A stretch of 64,000 nucleotides of DNA from Geomonas diazotrophica (GCF_018919385.1 NZ_JAHLMF010000007.1:1-64000), one strand, 5' to 3'; shown: positions 16,561-26,227, counted from the stretch's first letter. Made by a program: numbers and translations. Notes: generated by a model not told the origin, from the sequence alone.

Positions 16561-18066
16561 TCACCGGTCGCTGCGCGGCGGGGAGCAGACCTGGTCGGAA
16601 ACGGTACGGAAATGAAAACCGTAGATGGTCAGCGTTATGGTCAACGGGAGTAGTCGCGGTTTGGTGAGGAGCGTCCAGGAAAAAACCTTCCAATAGTGCA
16701 GTCGCTCCTTGCCCAGAATCCCCAGAAAAAATATGGATCTGATAAATGCCCTGATGTCCCGCCACTGCAGCGTGGAAAACGGGGATGGTCCCGAAAGCCG
16801 GTACTCTTTCAGGAAGGTCATCAAGCGCTCATAGAAATAATCCGGGGAATAAATGGTCCTCACGAGTCGCTGGTAGCCTTCTATCAGCACCTGTGGGCTC
16901 ATCTTCGGGGCAAAAGTGAGGGTGGTATCGGTGTTGTTGCCATTGGCAGTGCTGATGATCCTTCCCTCGCTGGCGAGCCGGCTATGCAACTTGGTACCCC
17001 GCAGGACCATCAGTATTCCCACCATGGCCGTAACGATGCCGCTTTCCTGGATGAAGCGGATCTGCTTGTCGAAGATGGCCGGCGAGTCGCTGTCGAAACC
17101 CACAATGAAGCCTCCCTGCACCTGAAGCCCCGCCCGTTGGATAAAGCGCACCGAGGCGAGGAGGTCTCGGTCGTGGTTTTGCAGTTTGCCCGTTTCCCTC
17201 AGGGAATCAGGTTCCGGGGTTTCGATGCCGATGAAGACCTCCTGGAACCCGGCGGCGACCATCAACTCGAGGAGGCGCGGGTCGTCCGCAAGGTTGATGG
17301 ATGCCTCGGTATAGAAGAAGAACGGGTGTCCGTGCTCCTCCATCCAGGAGATCATCGCCGGGAGGACCTCGTTTTTCAGCTTCCGTTTATCGCCGATGAA
17401 GTTGTCGTCGACGAAAAAAACCCCACCGCGCCATCCCCTGGAGTGGAGCGCCTTAAGTTCGGCTATAACCTGATCGGTGGTTTTGGTTCTCGGGTTGTGG
17501 CCGAACATTGCGGTGATGTCGCAAAACTCGCAGTCGAAGGGACATCCCCGTGAATATTGTATGTTCATAGAGGCGTACTTGCGCATGTCGATCAGCGCCC
17601 ATCGCGGGATCGGCGTACACGAAAGGTCGGGGCGCTCGTCGGGGAGGTAAAGCCGCTGCGGCGTCTTTTGGTCGAGATCCAACAGAAAACGCGGTAACGT
17701 GACCTCGGCCTCGCCGAGCACCAGGTGGTCCACCTCCGGGAACTCGTCATAGCATGTCGAGAAAAGCGGGCCTCCGGCAACGGTCTTGATCCGCAGAGCG
17801 CCGCATCGGCTCAGAACTTCACGTGCGGACTCCCTCTGGACCGTCATGGCACTGAGGAACACGTAATCGGCCCACTGCAGGTCATCATCGGAAAGCCCCT
17901 CGACGTTGAGATCGATCAGCCTCATTTCCCAGCTGTCTGGGATGAGCGCCGCAACGGTAAGAAGGCCCAGGGGAGGAAACGCGGCCTTTTTCCCGATAAA
18001 CGGCATTGCATAGCTGAAACTCCAGTAGGTATCCGGGTACTTCGGGTAGACGAACAGGACCTTCAT
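16561..18066 (-). CDS. B12-binding radical SAM protein with DUF4070-type C-terminus, 501 aa
   Basis: Residues 1-150 form a cobalamin-binding-like domain (MKVLFVYPKYPDTYWSFSY; AAFPPLGLLTVAALIP; VAGGPLFSTCYDEFPEVDHLVLGEAE). The radical SAM core has the 4Fe-4S triad C175, C179, C182 in YSRGCPFDCEFCD, with a GFDSDSP and IGIETPEP pattern further on. The C-terminal 150 residues fit DUF4070. Proteins of this build include methyltransferases such as hopanoid C-2 methylase HpnP, but most are uncharacterised. No hopanoid gene is nearby, so I do not name a substrate. GGGAGG precedes the ATG. Apparently monocistronic. Confidence 0.8.
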   Translation of the reverse strand: MKVLFVYPKYPDTYWSFSYAMPFIGKKAAFPPLGLLTVAALIPDSWEMRLIDLNVEGLSDDDLQWADYVFLSAMTVQRESAREVLSRCGALRIKTVAGGPLFSTCYDEFPEVDHLVLGEAEVTLPRFLLDLDQKTPQRLYLPDERPDLSCTPIPRWALIDMRKYASMNIQYSRGCPFDCEFCDITAMFGHNPRTKTTDQVIAELKALHSRGWRGGVFFVDDNFIGDKRKLKNEVLPAMISWMEEHGHPFFFYTEASINLADDPRLLELMVAAGFQEVFIGIETPEPDSLRETGKLQNHDRDLLASVRFIQRAGLQVQGGFIVGFDSDSPAIFDKQIRFIQESGIVTAMVGILMVLRGTKLHSRLASEGRIISTANGNNTDTTLTFAPKMSPQVLIEGYQRLVRTIYSPDYFYERLMTFLKEYRLSGPSPFSTLQWRDIRAFIRSIFFLGILGKERLHYWKVFSWTLLTKPRLLPLTITLTIYGFHFRTVSDQVCSPPRSDR

Positions 18067-18511
18067 TTTTCCCTCCCAGAGCGATACGAGCAGCCATCAA
18101 GAAGATGAACAGGTAGGGGATGATGGTGGAAATGAGGACGTTGCGGCGTTGAATCCTGACCCGTTAGTAAAAGGCACCGACATGGCGATTTCAAGATGGT
18201 AAAGGCCGGGAAACTGAAAAAACAGCATGAAGCAGCGTGCCGCTTTTCACCAGGGGCGGTAATCAAAAGGCCCCGGCATCCTGCCTGCGGTGTCGATAGC
18301 GCATTTTCTTTATATCATGAATCGAATAAAATGCACGACGGAGAGCCGACGGCCGGCCTGCGGCCTCATGGCCTGCAAACGCGGTTCAGTTCGTGCCGGT
18401 GAAGGGGCGAAAATGAACACAAAGCCTCGATTGACAGCAAATGAGGTTTTTTGGGGGGGGAGGGGAGCGCCTGTAACGTGGAGCGCGGACCTTCCCGCTT
18501 GGCGAGCTTCA
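18067..18511. other. Intergenic stretch between MgtA and radical SAM genes, no gene seen
   Basis: About 445 bases without a convincing gene on either strand. It holds GC-rich hairpin-forming segments around 18190-18290 and must contain the promoter of the radical SAM gene and the 3' end of the MgtA mRNA. No clear terminator or known riboswitch was recognised. Confidence 0.5.
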
Positions 18512-21055
18512 CTATGTGACAAAGCGCTGGAAGAACCACCGTTTCATGCCCTCCACCGCCAGCAGATAGGCGAGCAAAATGGCGGCAAGTATCAGAAAAA
18601 AGTATCCCGGCACAGCCACAAAACCAAGACTCACGCCGGCAGGGGTGAACGGCAGCGCACCCGCCAGCGCCACCACAATGAGCGAACAGGCGATCAGCCA
18701 GGGACTGGGGCGGCTTTTGAAAGGGTTCTTCCGGGTACGGATGATGAAGATGACCAGCACCTGGGTGGCCATGGACTCGATGAACCATCCGGTATGAAAC
18801 AGCGCCTCGCCGGCATGGAAAACCGTCAGCATGATGTAGAAAGTGAGGAAATCGAAGACCGAACTGACCGGTCCGATCACCAGCATGAAGTTTCGGATGA
18901 AGTTCATGTCCCAGTGCCGGGGATGGCTTAGGTAATCGTCATCCACCCCGTCAAGCGGAATAGGGAGTTCCGATACGTCGTAGAGGAGATTGTTGAGGAG
19001 GATCTGAACCGGCAGCATGGGAAGAAAGGGAAGAAAGATCGAGGCCCCTGCCATGCTGAACATGTTGCCGAAATTGGAGCTGGTGCCCATCATTATGTAT
19101 TTCATGATGTTGCCGAAGGTGCGGCGTCCTTCGAGGACCCCGGCATGGAGCACTTCCAGGTCTTGCTCCAGAAGGATCATGTCCGCCGCCGCTTTGGCCA
19201 CGTCAACGGCACTGTCCACGGAAATGCCCACGTCCGCCGAATGAAGGGACGGGGCGTCATTGATACCGTCGCCGAGATACCCCACCACGTGGCCCCGCCG
19301 TTTCAGGGCCAGGATGACCCGGTTTTTCTGCGCAGGGGGCACGCGGCAGAACAGGTTCGCCTGCTCAACCCGCGCGGCGAGTGCCATGTCATCCATCTGC
19401 TGGATTTCCGAGCCGGTCAGTACCCCGGTCACCGGAAGGCCGAGCTGCGCGAAGATATGCTGGGTCACCAGTTCGTTGTCCCCGGTGATGATCTTGACCG
19501 CGACCCGATCGGCGGCAAGTCCGGCCAGGGCCGCTTTGGCGCTCACTTTGGGTGGATCGAGGAAGGCGGCAAAGCCTGCAAAGACCAGATCCGCTTCATC
19601 GCCCACCACGGCATGGGGGTGGGCGGGGCCGACCTGCCGAGTGGCGATTCCCAATACCCGGAACCCCTCGTTGCTGAGCGCCTCGAATTGCGCGTTGATA
19701 CTCTGACGCGCCGCGGCGTCCAGCGGACGCTGATCCGCTTCCGTTTCCCCCTCGTAGTGCTCCGACAGCCGCAGGATGTCTTCGGGAGCCCCTTTGACCA
19801 CCAGCATCCTGGTCGTGGAGTTGTCCAAGAGCACGGAAATCCGGCGCCGCTCGAAGTCGAACGGCACTTCATCTATCTTCTGCCAGCCGCTCGCGTCGAT
19901 CTCGGTGTGCTCGAGAATGGCGTCGTCCAGGGGACTCTTCAATCCCGTTTCGAAGTAACTGTTGTAATAGGCCAATTCCAGGACCCGTCGACTCTCCTTG
20001 CCCAGGGGGCTCTGGTGACGTTCCAGATGGATGCGGGCCTCGGTCAGGGTGCCGGTCTTGTCGGTGCAGAATACATCCATGCTGCCCAGGTTGTGGATCG
20101 AGGCCAGCCTTTTAACGATTACCTTTTGGGCCGCCATGCGCAGGGCCCCCCGCGACAGGGTCACGGAGACAACCATGGGGAGAAGCTCGGGGGTCAGTCC
20201 CACGGCAAGGGCCACTGCAAAAAGGAACGATTCGAGCCAGGGGCGGTGAAAGAAGGCGTTGACCAGCAGCACGAACAATACGAGCAGCACCGTCATGCGC
20301 ATGATGAGAAGTCCGAAACGGCGGGTCCCCTGTTCAAAGGCGGTTGGGGGGGGCTTGGCAAGCAGGGTGTCGGCGATGGCGCCGAGTTCGGTGTCCTGAC
20401 CGGTGCGGCACATAAGCACCCTGGCCGTGCCGCTTATCACGGACGTTCCCAAGAGCACCGTGTTCCCTGCGACGAGAACATCGGTTTCTTCAGGTAACTC
20501 ACTCGGTGCCTTTTCTACGGGGAAAGCTTCCCCGGTCAGCAGGGCCTGGTTTACGAAAAAGTCCTTTGCCTCCAGCACGCGTCCGTCGCAGGGAATCAGG
20601 TCGCCGGCGGCGAGAAGTGCAACATCCCCCGGCACCATCCCCGCAATCGGTATCTCCGATGGCTTGCCATCCCGCAGCACCTGTGCACGTACTGCCACAG
20701 ACTGGCGCAGGCGTTCCGCTGCCTGTCCGGCCCGGTATTCCTGGACGAAATCGAGGGTGACGCTGATGAGGACGATGGTGCCGATGATGAAGAAACTGGT
20801 GGCGTCACCGGTGAATGCGGACAATGCGCTGGCTGTCAGAAGGATTATGACAAGGGGGTTGCGGAACTTCACGAGAAACTGCAGGATCAGAGACCTTTTG
20901 CGCTCCCCATGGATAAGGTTGGGGCCGAACTGGACCAGGCGACGGGCCGCCTCGGTACTGTCCAGTCCATCAGGGGGCGCGGCCAACTGCTCCAAGAGAG
21001 CGGCGATAGGACGTTGCCAGAAACTGGGGTCAGTTTTGACCACGGTTGCAGACAT
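18512..21055 (-). CDS. mgtA: Magnesium-translocating P-type ATPase (MgtA/MgtB type), 847 aa
   Basis: A P-type ATPase of type IIIB importing Mg2+ across the inner membrane. The actuator loop is LTGEAFPVEK (residues 173-182), M4 carries VGLTPELLPMVVSVTLSRGA, the phospho-aspartate is D332 in CTDKTGTLTEA, and the hinge is GYLGDGINDAPSLHSADVGI. The segment ITGDNELVTQHIFAQLGL and the C-terminal FNIMKYIMMGTSSNFGNMFS-like stretch are characteristic of MgtA/MgtB. Length is normal. GGGGGTAGCC precedes the ATG. In enterobacteria mgtA is controlled by PhoPQ and a Mg2+-sensing leader; no such leader is obvious in the short upstream gap here. Confidence 0.92.
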   Translation of the reverse strand: MSATVVKTDPSFWQRPIAALLEQLAAPPDGLDSTEAARRLVQFGPNLIHGERKRSLILQFLVKFRNPLVIILLTASALSAFTGDATSFFIIGTIVLISVTLDFVQEYRAGQAAERLRQSVAVRAQVLRDGKPSEIPIAGMVPGDVALLAAGDLIPCDGRVLEAKDFFVNQALLTGEAFPVEKAPSELPEETDVLVAGNTVLLGTSVISGTARVLMCRTGQDTELGAIADTLLAKPPPTAFEQGTRRFGLLIMRMTVLLVLFVLLVNAFFHRPWLESFLFAVALAVGLTPELLPMVVSVTLSRGALRMAAQKVIVKRLASIHNLGSMDVFCTDKTGTLTEARIHLERHQSPLGKESRRVLELAYYNSYFETGLKSPLDDAILEHTEIDASGWQKIDEVPFDFERRRISVLLDNSTTRMLVVKGAPEDILRLSEHYEGETEADQRPLDAAARQSINAQFEALSNEGFRVLGIATRQVGPAHPHAVVGDEADLVFAGFAAFLDPPKVSAKAALAGLAADRVAVKIITGDNELVTQHIFAQLGLPVTGVLTGSEIQQMDDMALAARVEQANLFCRVPPAQKNRVILALKRRGHVVGYLGDGINDAPSLHSADVGISVDSAVDVAKAAADMILLEQDLEVLHAGVLEGRRTFGNIMKYIMMGTSSNFGNMFSMAGASIFLPFLPMLPVQILLNNLLYDVSELPIPLDGVDDDYLSHPRHWDMNFIRNFMLVIGPVSSVFDFLTFYIMLTVFHAGEALFHTGWFIESMATQVLVIFIIRTRKNPFKSRPSPWLIACSLIVVALAGALPFTPAGVSLGFVAVPGYFFLILAAILLAYLLAVEGMKRWFFQRFVT

Positions 21056-21175
21056 GATGGCTACCCCCTTTCGACCTACGAAGGACGTACACCAAACTGT
21101 ACCCCAATTCGGTAATTTTTTTGAGATTCAGTGTCGATCTCCAAAGAGCCAGGATGCCAATGAAGAAGGCTTTGC

Positions 21176-21208
21176 ATAAAAAAGGCGCCAGGTTCTCACC
21201 TGGCGCCT
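21176..21208 (-). terminator. Intrinsic terminator of the symporter gene
   Basis: Read on the minus strand, AGGCGCCAGG and CCTGGCGCCT form a strong stem followed by TTTTTTAT. It lies about 80 bases after the symporter stop codon and before MgtA. Confidence 0.88.
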
Positions 21209-21238
21209 GTAACAGTAGAGGTCGGGCGCCGAACTCCT

Positions 21239-21270
21239 CCTACACTCAGAACCTCCTACACTCAGAACCT
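21239..21270. repeat. Perfect tandem duplication of a 16-bp unit
   Basis: CCTACACTCAGAACCT occurs twice head-to-tail in the 3' region of the symporter gene. Probably replication slippage; no function inferred. Confidence 0.85.
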
Positions 21271-21286
21271 TCTGTTAACTGCGTTG

Positions 21287-22576
21287 CTAATCCTGCACCG
21301 GGAGCGCGGCGAGGACCATCTCTTCGTCCTCCTCCGTCTCCGGTTCCGCCCCGAGATCTCCTTCCCACTTCGCAACGACGGCGGTGGCGATACTGTTGCC
21401 GATCACGTTGGTCGCGGTACGCCCCATGTCGAGGAACTGGTCGATGCCCATGATGAGCAGCAGGCCCGCCTCCGGCAGGTTGAACATGGGAAGCGTCGCC
21501 GCAACCACCACCAGCGAGGCGCGCGCAACGCCGGCCATCCCCTTGCTGGTCAGCATCATCACGAGCAGGAGGGCGATCTGCTTGGAGATGGAAAGCTCGA
21601 TGTTGTAGACCTGGGCGATGAAGATGACGGCAAAGGCCTGGTACATCATGGAGCCGTCCAGGTTGAAGGAGTAGCCGAGCGGCAGCACGAAGCCGGAGAC
21701 CTTTTCCTTAACCCCGAAGCGCTCCAGGGATTCCAGGGTCTGCGGATACGCGGCCTCGCTGCTCGCGGTGGAGAAGGCGATCAGCATCGGCTCGCGGATC
21801 ATCTTGAGCAGGGTCCAGGTGGAGTTACGCAGGAACAGGTAGCCGGCCCCGATCAGCACGGCCCAAAGGACAACCAGCCCGATGTAGAAGCTCCCGATGA
21901 ACTTGCCGTAGGTGGTCAGCACGCCGAGCCCCTGGACGGTGATGCAGGAAGCCATGGCGGCGAAGACCCCGAGCGGAGCGAGGCGCATGACGTAGTCGGT
22001 CACCTTGAGCATGATGTGCACCAGTTCCTTCACGAAGGCGACCACGGTCTTGGTGGTGTCGTCCTTGAAGGAGGCGATGGCGAACCCGAAGAAAACGGAG
22101 AAGATCAGGATCTGCAGGATCGAGTTCTTCGCCATGGCATCGAGGAAGCTGGTCGGGAAGATGTTGGTGACGAAATCCTTGAAATTGAGGGCGGCGACGT
22201 TGAGGTTGGTGGCAGCGCCGGTTGCCGGGGCGGGGAGGGAGGTGCCGACGCCTGGCTGGAACAGGTTGACGAACACCATGCCCAGCACCAGGGAGATCAC
22301 CGAGGCACAGAGGAACCAGGCCATGGCGCGCATCCCGATGCGGCCGATCGCTTTGGAGTCGCCGTTGCCGGCGATGCCGGAGACGATGGTGCCAAAGACC
22401 AGCGGCGCAATGATCATCTTGATCAGGCGCAGAAAGACCGCCGATATGATGTCGAAATACCCTGCGATGGTTTTGGCCGCCTTGGCGTCAGGCGCTGAAA
22501 CGTTGCAGAAGTAGCCGACGACGATTCCGAGAATCATCGCCACCAGGATGTAGAGGGTCAGTTTGTTCTTTTTCAT
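21287..22576 (-). CDS. Dicarboxylate/glutamate:H+(Na+) symporter (DAACS family, DctA/GltP-like), 429 aa
   Basis: A secondary transporter of the DAACS family for C4-dicarboxylates or glutamate/aspartate. Eight hydrophobic segments plus the two re-entrant loops are visible: IIAPLVFGTIVSGIAG after the third helix, the serine-rich hairpin IAFSTASSEAAYPQTLESLE, the motif GYSFNLDGSMMYQA and the final MGIDQFLDMGRTATNVIGNS. The serine hairpin and NLDG-type motif are the substrate-binding core. AGGAGA seven bases before the ATG at 22576 fixes the start. The presence of a matching sigma-54 promoter and an adjacent kinase/sigma-54 activator pair, as in rhizobial dctA-dctBD, suggests regulated dicarboxylate uptake. 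Confidence 0.9.
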   Translation of the reverse strand: MKKNKLTLYILVAMILGIVVGYFCNVSAPDAKAAKTIAGYFDIISAVFLRLIKMIIAPLVFGTIVSGIAGNGDSKAIGRIGMRAMAWFLCASVISLVLGMVFVNLFQPGVGTSLPAPATGAATNLNVAALNFKDFVTNIFPTSFLDAMAKNSILQILIFSVFFGFAIASFKDDTTKTVVAFVKELVHIMLKVTDYVMRLAPLGVFAAMASCITVQGLGVLTTYGKFIGSFYIGLVVLWAVLIGAGYLFLRNSTWTLLKMIREPMLIAFSTASSEAAYPQTLESLERFGVKEKVSGFVLPLGYSFNLDGSMMYQAFAVIFIAQVYNIELSISKQIALLLVMMLTSKGMAGVARASLVVVAATLPMFNLPEAGLLLIMGIDQFLDMGRTATNVIGNSIATAVVAKWEGDLGAEPETEEDEEMVLAALPVQD

Positions 22577-22953
22577 GCCGCGTTCTCCTTCAAGTTGAAT
22601 TGCATCGTGGTCCCCAATTTCACAGCTTCCCATAAAATAGTTTTCTACATCCTGCAGTACTTCGCAGATAGCAAGACAACTGCCAACATCGCGCTGAAAC
22701 GGTAAGTTGCGGTAATTGCGCTACCTTTGAAGAGTGAAAGGGTGGCGGGGGAGGCTCAGGGGGGTATAACCTGCAGGCGGAAAAGCGGGCTCGTGAGCCA
22801 AATACTCGTGTGATTATTGGTGGTTGGGACGTTTTTTGGGGAGGTTATAGAAAGGGGTCAGGTTATAGGGGGTTGCCAGAAGGGAAGGGACGCGGAGCCC
22901 CTCCCGGCCGCGGAGGCGGCGCGCGAGGGTAAAACTGCGTTGGGTGATGGTGA
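22577..22953. other. Symporter leader and regulator 3' region
   Basis: A 377-base gap. It holds the sigma-54 promoter (22670-22685), a direct repeat AGGTTATAG (22842-22850 and 22860-22868) with GGGGTCAG between, and a small hairpin GGCTCGTGAGCC near 22790. Binding sites for the activator should lie at about 22700-22850 but no single clear palindrome stands out. Confidence 0.5.
22670..22685 (-). promoter_or_regulatory. Sigma-54 (-24/-12) promoter of the symporter gene
   Basis: On the minus strand the sequence is TGGCAGTTGTCTTGCT. It has GG and GC exactly 10 bp apart and matches the consensus TGGCACGN4TTGCW at 11 of the 12 defined positions apart from the variable CG. It lies about 95 bases upstream of the symporter ATG, predicting an 80-base leader. 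The neighbouring response regulator has the GAFTGA loop required to open such promoters. Confidence 0.82.
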
Positions 22954-24375
22954 TTACGGTGAAGAATCCCCAGTCTTTTTGAGGCGTTTACTCAGCGCGG
23001 GTTGGGAAACACCGATCAGCCGGCAGGCGATGGACTGGTTTCCCTCGGCCCGGCGCATTGCCTCGGCGACCAGGAGATCGCTTACCTCGTGCAGGGCGGG
23101 GAGCGGTTCGGTTGGGACGAAAACGCTGCGCTGCCCCTGCTCGTTGAGCCGCACCGGCCGGTTCAGGTCCTTGCCGAGGACCCGTTTGAAGGTTTCAAGG
23201 GAAAGCATGTGCGCCTCGTGGCGGCTCATGGCGTCGTAGACCAGCGCCCGCAGCTCCCGGACGTTGCCCGGAAAAGAGTAGTTGGTCAGCAGAACCGGCA
23301 GCTCCTTCGGGACGGTCGGTTTCTTCTTCTTGAGCTCCCGGGCCGCCTCCTCGAGGAAGTGGTCGAAGAGGAGCGGGATGTCGTCCGGGCGCTCCCGCAG
23401 CGCCGGGATGTGGATGTGGTGACCGCACAGGCGGTAGTAGAAATCCTTGCGGAACTCGCCTGCCGCCTGCTTGGCGGCCAGGTCGTGATGGGTCGCCACG
23501 ACCACCCGCGCGTTCATCCGTTTCGGCACGTCGCTGCCGAGAGAGAAATACTCCCCCTCCTGCAAAAGGCGCAGCAGTTTCACCTGCGACGTGATGGCCA
23601 GGTCCCCGATCTCGTCCAGGAACAGCGTCCCGTCCGCCGCCCGCTCGATCATGCCGCTACGGGGGAGTTCGGCCCCGGTGAAGGCGCCCCTGGTGTGGCC
23701 AAAGAGCGTGTCGCTGAAGATCTGGTCGTCCAGCCCAGCCACGTTGACCGAGACGAGCTGGCCGGGGCGCCGGCTCACCCTGTGGACCGCCCGCGCCACC
23801 AGCTCCTTGCCGACCCCGCTTTCACCGGTGATCAGGATCGGCTGGCTGCTGCCGGCCACCGCCTCGATGTAGCGGAAGATGGAGAGCATGGCCCGGTCCG
23901 CCGTGAGGATGTCGGAGAAGGCCTCGGCGTGTTCCAGCCGGTCGCTGAGGATGCGCGATTTCATCTCGCGGTTTTCCCGCTGCAGGTCGATCATCCGGAC
24001 GGCGCGGTGGATCCCCTGGATCAGCCGCTCCTCCTCCACGGTCTTCACGAAGAAGTCGAAGGCCCCCTTCTGCATGCACTCAACGGCGACCGAAACCTGG
24101 TTCAGCCCGCTCAGCACGATGACCGGGACCTCCGGGTGCTCTTCGATGATGGCGGGGAGGAGATCCTGTCCGGAGAGGTGCGGCATGTTCAAGTCCAATA
24201 GGACCAGGCCGATGGGGCGGGACCGGAGCAGCTCCAGGACCCTCCTGCTATCGGAACAGCGCACCACGTTGTTTATGCCTCCCGACATGGCGAGGGTCAT
24301 GCTGATGCTGCGCAGCCACGCCTCTTCGTCGTCCACCAGGAGGATCTCGAATGCCGGGGTCAGTGAGTCGATCAT
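22954..24375 (-). CDS. Sigma-54-dependent response regulator (DctD/NtrC-like), 473 aa
   Basis: An enhancer-binding activator. The receiver has LLVDDEEAW and phospho-acceptor D61 in LVLLDLNMPHLSGQD. The AAA+ domain has Walker A GESGVGKE, sigma-54 loop GAFTGA and Walker B GTLFLDEIGD. The Fis-like helix-turn-helix ends the protein (AEGNQSIACRLIGVSQPAL). The kinase stop overlaps an ATG at 24381, but AGGAG stands only one base before that codon; the second ATG at 24375 has seven-base spacing and is preferred. It is co-transcribed with the kinase. The symporter gene downstream has a sigma-54 promoter, its likely target. Confidence 0.92.
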   Translation of the reverse strand: MIDSLTPAFEILLVDDEEAWLRSISMTLAMSGGINNVVRCSDSRRVLELLRSRPIGLVLLDLNMPHLSGQDLLPAIIEEHPEVPVIVLSGLNQVSVAVECMQKGAFDFFVKTVEEERLIQGIHRAVRMIDLQRENREMKSRILSDRLEHAEAFSDILTADRAMLSIFRYIEAVAGSSQPILITGESGVGKELVARAVHRVSRRPGQLVSVNVAGLDDQIFSDTLFGHTRGAFTGAELPRSGMIERAADGTLFLDEIGDLAITSQVKLLRLLQEGEYFSLGSDVPKRMNARVVVATHHDLAAKQAAGEFRKDFYYRLCGHHIHIPALRERPDDIPLLFDHFLEEAARELKKKKPTVPKELPVLLTNYSFPGNVRELRALVYDAMSRHEAHMLSLETFKRVLGKDLNRPVRLNEQGQRSVFVPTEPLPALHEVSDLLVAEAMRRAEGNQSIACRLIGVSQPALSKRLKKTGDSSP

Positions 24376-24377
24376 GG

Positions 24378-26066
24378 TCATGCTCCTTGAAGGGCGGGCA
24401 GTGCCACCCGCACCGTGGTTCCCTCGCCCGGCTGCGACTCGAAAACCATGGTTCCCTCGTGTTCCTTTATGATGGACGCCGATACCGAGAGGCCGAGCCC
24501 GGTCCCCCCCGCCTCGCGCTTGGTGGTGAAGAACGGGTCCGCGATGCGCGGCAGATCCTCGCTGGAGATGCCGACCCCCTCGTCCCGGACCAGCAGGAGT
24601 ACCTCGTTGCGCTCGGCATCGTAACCGGTGGTGAGATAGATCCCCTTTCCCGGATCGGGGAGCGCCTGGCAGGCGTTGAGGATCAGGTTTACCACCACCT
24701 GCTCGATCCGCTGCGCGTTGCCTCGGACCGCCGGGAGCCCTTCGGCAAGCTCGGTGACGACGTTGCCGGTGGTCTTGCGGATGGAGTTTTCCACGAGCCT
24801 CAGTGATGCCCGGACCACGTCGTTCAAGAGCACCGACTGGTCCATCTGCGAGGTGTCCTTGCGGGCGAAGTCCTTGAGGTCCTCGACGATCCGCTTGATC
24901 CGTGTGGCCCCGTCGAGCATCTCGTCGATGAGCAACGGGATGTCCTCGCGAAACTGGGAGTAGCGCATCCCGCCGATCAGGAAGTCCCCTTCCTTTTGGA
25001 ACCTCTCTTCCAGGTGCTCTTCGGCCGAACGGAAGATCTTCTTCAATACCGGCAGGTTGTAGAGCAAAAGCCCGGTCGGGTTGTTGATCTCGTGGGCAAT
25101 GCCCGAGACCAGGATGCCGAGAGATGCCATCTTGTCCGCCTGGATCAGCTGCTGTTGCTGCAACTGCATCTCCTGCGTGCGGAGTGCGACTTCCTTGGTG
25201 AGCCTGCGGTTGATGTAGCCGATGGCGCTGAGCAGCAGCAACAGCGGCAGCGCCGTGATGGCGGCGTAGGTGACGATCCTGCGCCAGGAGACGGTAGGCG
25301 GTTCCAGTGCGCCGAGCCACTTGTCGTGGATCTTCTGGTAGCGCCCGGTGTTTTTCAGGATGGCGAGCCCTTCGCTGAACTGGGACAGGATCTGGTCGTT
25401 GCCCTTTTTGACGGCATAGCAATACGGTTGACCGGCGAACAGTTTGCCTACCGGCACGATGTTGGAGAGGCCGAACTCGCGGCTCAGGTAGAGTCCGGGG
25501 AGGTTGCCGACCAGGGCGTAGTCGTGCTTGCCGGCGGCGAGCTGGCGCAGCGCGTCGATGTGGGTGTCGACGGGGAAGATGGCGGCTCCCACGTTCTTTT
25601 CCAGGAGGTAGTCGTGCATCATGCCGCCGTTTTGCACGAAGACCTCTTTCCCCTTGAGGTCGCCCAGGTTCTGCACCGTCCTGGCGCCGCGGCGGGCGAA
25701 GACCGACTGGTTGATGATCGAGTGCGGCGGCGAGAAGTCGTAGTCCCTGGCCCGTACCTCCGCCTGGACCATCCCCTGGACGATGTCCACATCGCCCCTC
25801 TGCAGTGCCTTCCGGATCTCTTCCCAGCGACCGAGGCGGATCTCCACCGTCATTCCCATCACCTCCGCGATGGCGCGGGTCAGGTCGACGTTGAAGCCGG
25901 CCGGGTGACCGTCCTTGTCGAGGAATTCGTAAGGGGGATAGTTGTGGTCGCCGCCGACGACGATGGTTCCCGCCGCTGCAGCCCAACCGGAGCAGGGCGT
26001 GAGCATGCACAGAACCAGCAGCAGAACCGGCAGGAAACGGCGGGTGTATGGGAGGGCGTAAGTCAT
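24378..26066 (-). CDS. Histidine kinase with periplasmic solute-binding (SBP_bac_3) sensor, 562 aa
   Basis: Residues 1-30 form a signal/anchor segment. Residues 32-275 form a family-3 solute-binding domain (GDHNYPPYEFLDKDGHPAGF; LGRWEEIRKALQRGDVDIVQ; HDKWLGALEPP), the type that binds amino acids and related small ligands. A membrane helix (IVTYAAITALPLLLLLSAIG) and a coiled coil follow. The kinase core has GIAHEINNPTGLLL with the phospho-acceptor His, then NLILNACQALPDP, DEGVGISSEDL and GGTGLGLSVSASII. It is coupled to the sigma-54 regulator. Together they form a DctB/DctD-like pair but with an amino-acid-type sensor, so glutamate or aspartate is as likely a signal as succinate. Confidence 0.9.
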   Translation of the reverse strand: MTYALPYTRRFLPVLLLVLCMLTPCSGWAAAAGTIVVGGDHNYPPYEFLDKDGHPAGFNVDLTRAIAEVMGMTVEIRLGRWEEIRKALQRGDVDIVQGMVQAEVRARDYDFSPPHSIINQSVFARRGARTVQNLGDLKGKEVFVQNGGMMHDYLLEKNVGAAIFPVDTHIDALRQLAAGKHDYALVGNLPGLYLSREFGLSNIVPVGKLFAGQPYCYAVKKGNDQILSQFSEGLAILKNTGRYQKIHDKWLGALEPPTVSWRRIVTYAAITALPLLLLLSAIGYINRRLTKEVALRTQEMQLQQQQLIQADKMASLGILVSGIAHEINNPTGLLLYNLPVLKKIFRSAEEHLEERFQKEGDFLIGGMRYSQFREDIPLLIDEMLDGATRIKRIVEDLKDFARKDTSQMDQSVLLNDVVRASLRLVENSIRKTTGNVVTELAEGLPAVRGNAQRIEQVVVNLILNACQALPDPGKGIYLTTGYDAERNEVLLLVRDEGVGISSEDLPRIADPFFTTKREAGGTGLGLSVSASIIKEHEGTMVFESQPGEGTTVRVALPALQGA

Positions 26067-26227
26067 GCAGTGCCGTACGAAATCAAAGGGAATGTGGAGT
26101 AAAGGCTATCTGAGACACCTCTGCGCTCCCGCCTGAACATGAATTGACAGACCTGTGGGCGCACCTGAGCGTACTACCATCGCACAAGCGTTAGCAAGAG
26201 GAAATCAACGAGGACGAAAACCAAGTG

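Noticed and set aside
18180-18310. GEMM-like sequence upstream of the radical SAM gene
   Set aside because: GGTAAAGGCCGGGAAACTG suggested the motif, but the P2 stem does not close and no junction matches.
22954-26010. One 1018-residue protein covering the regulator and kinase genes
   Set aside because: Upstream of 24381 this frame is an Arg/Pro/Gly-rich shadow of the kinase gene with no domains.
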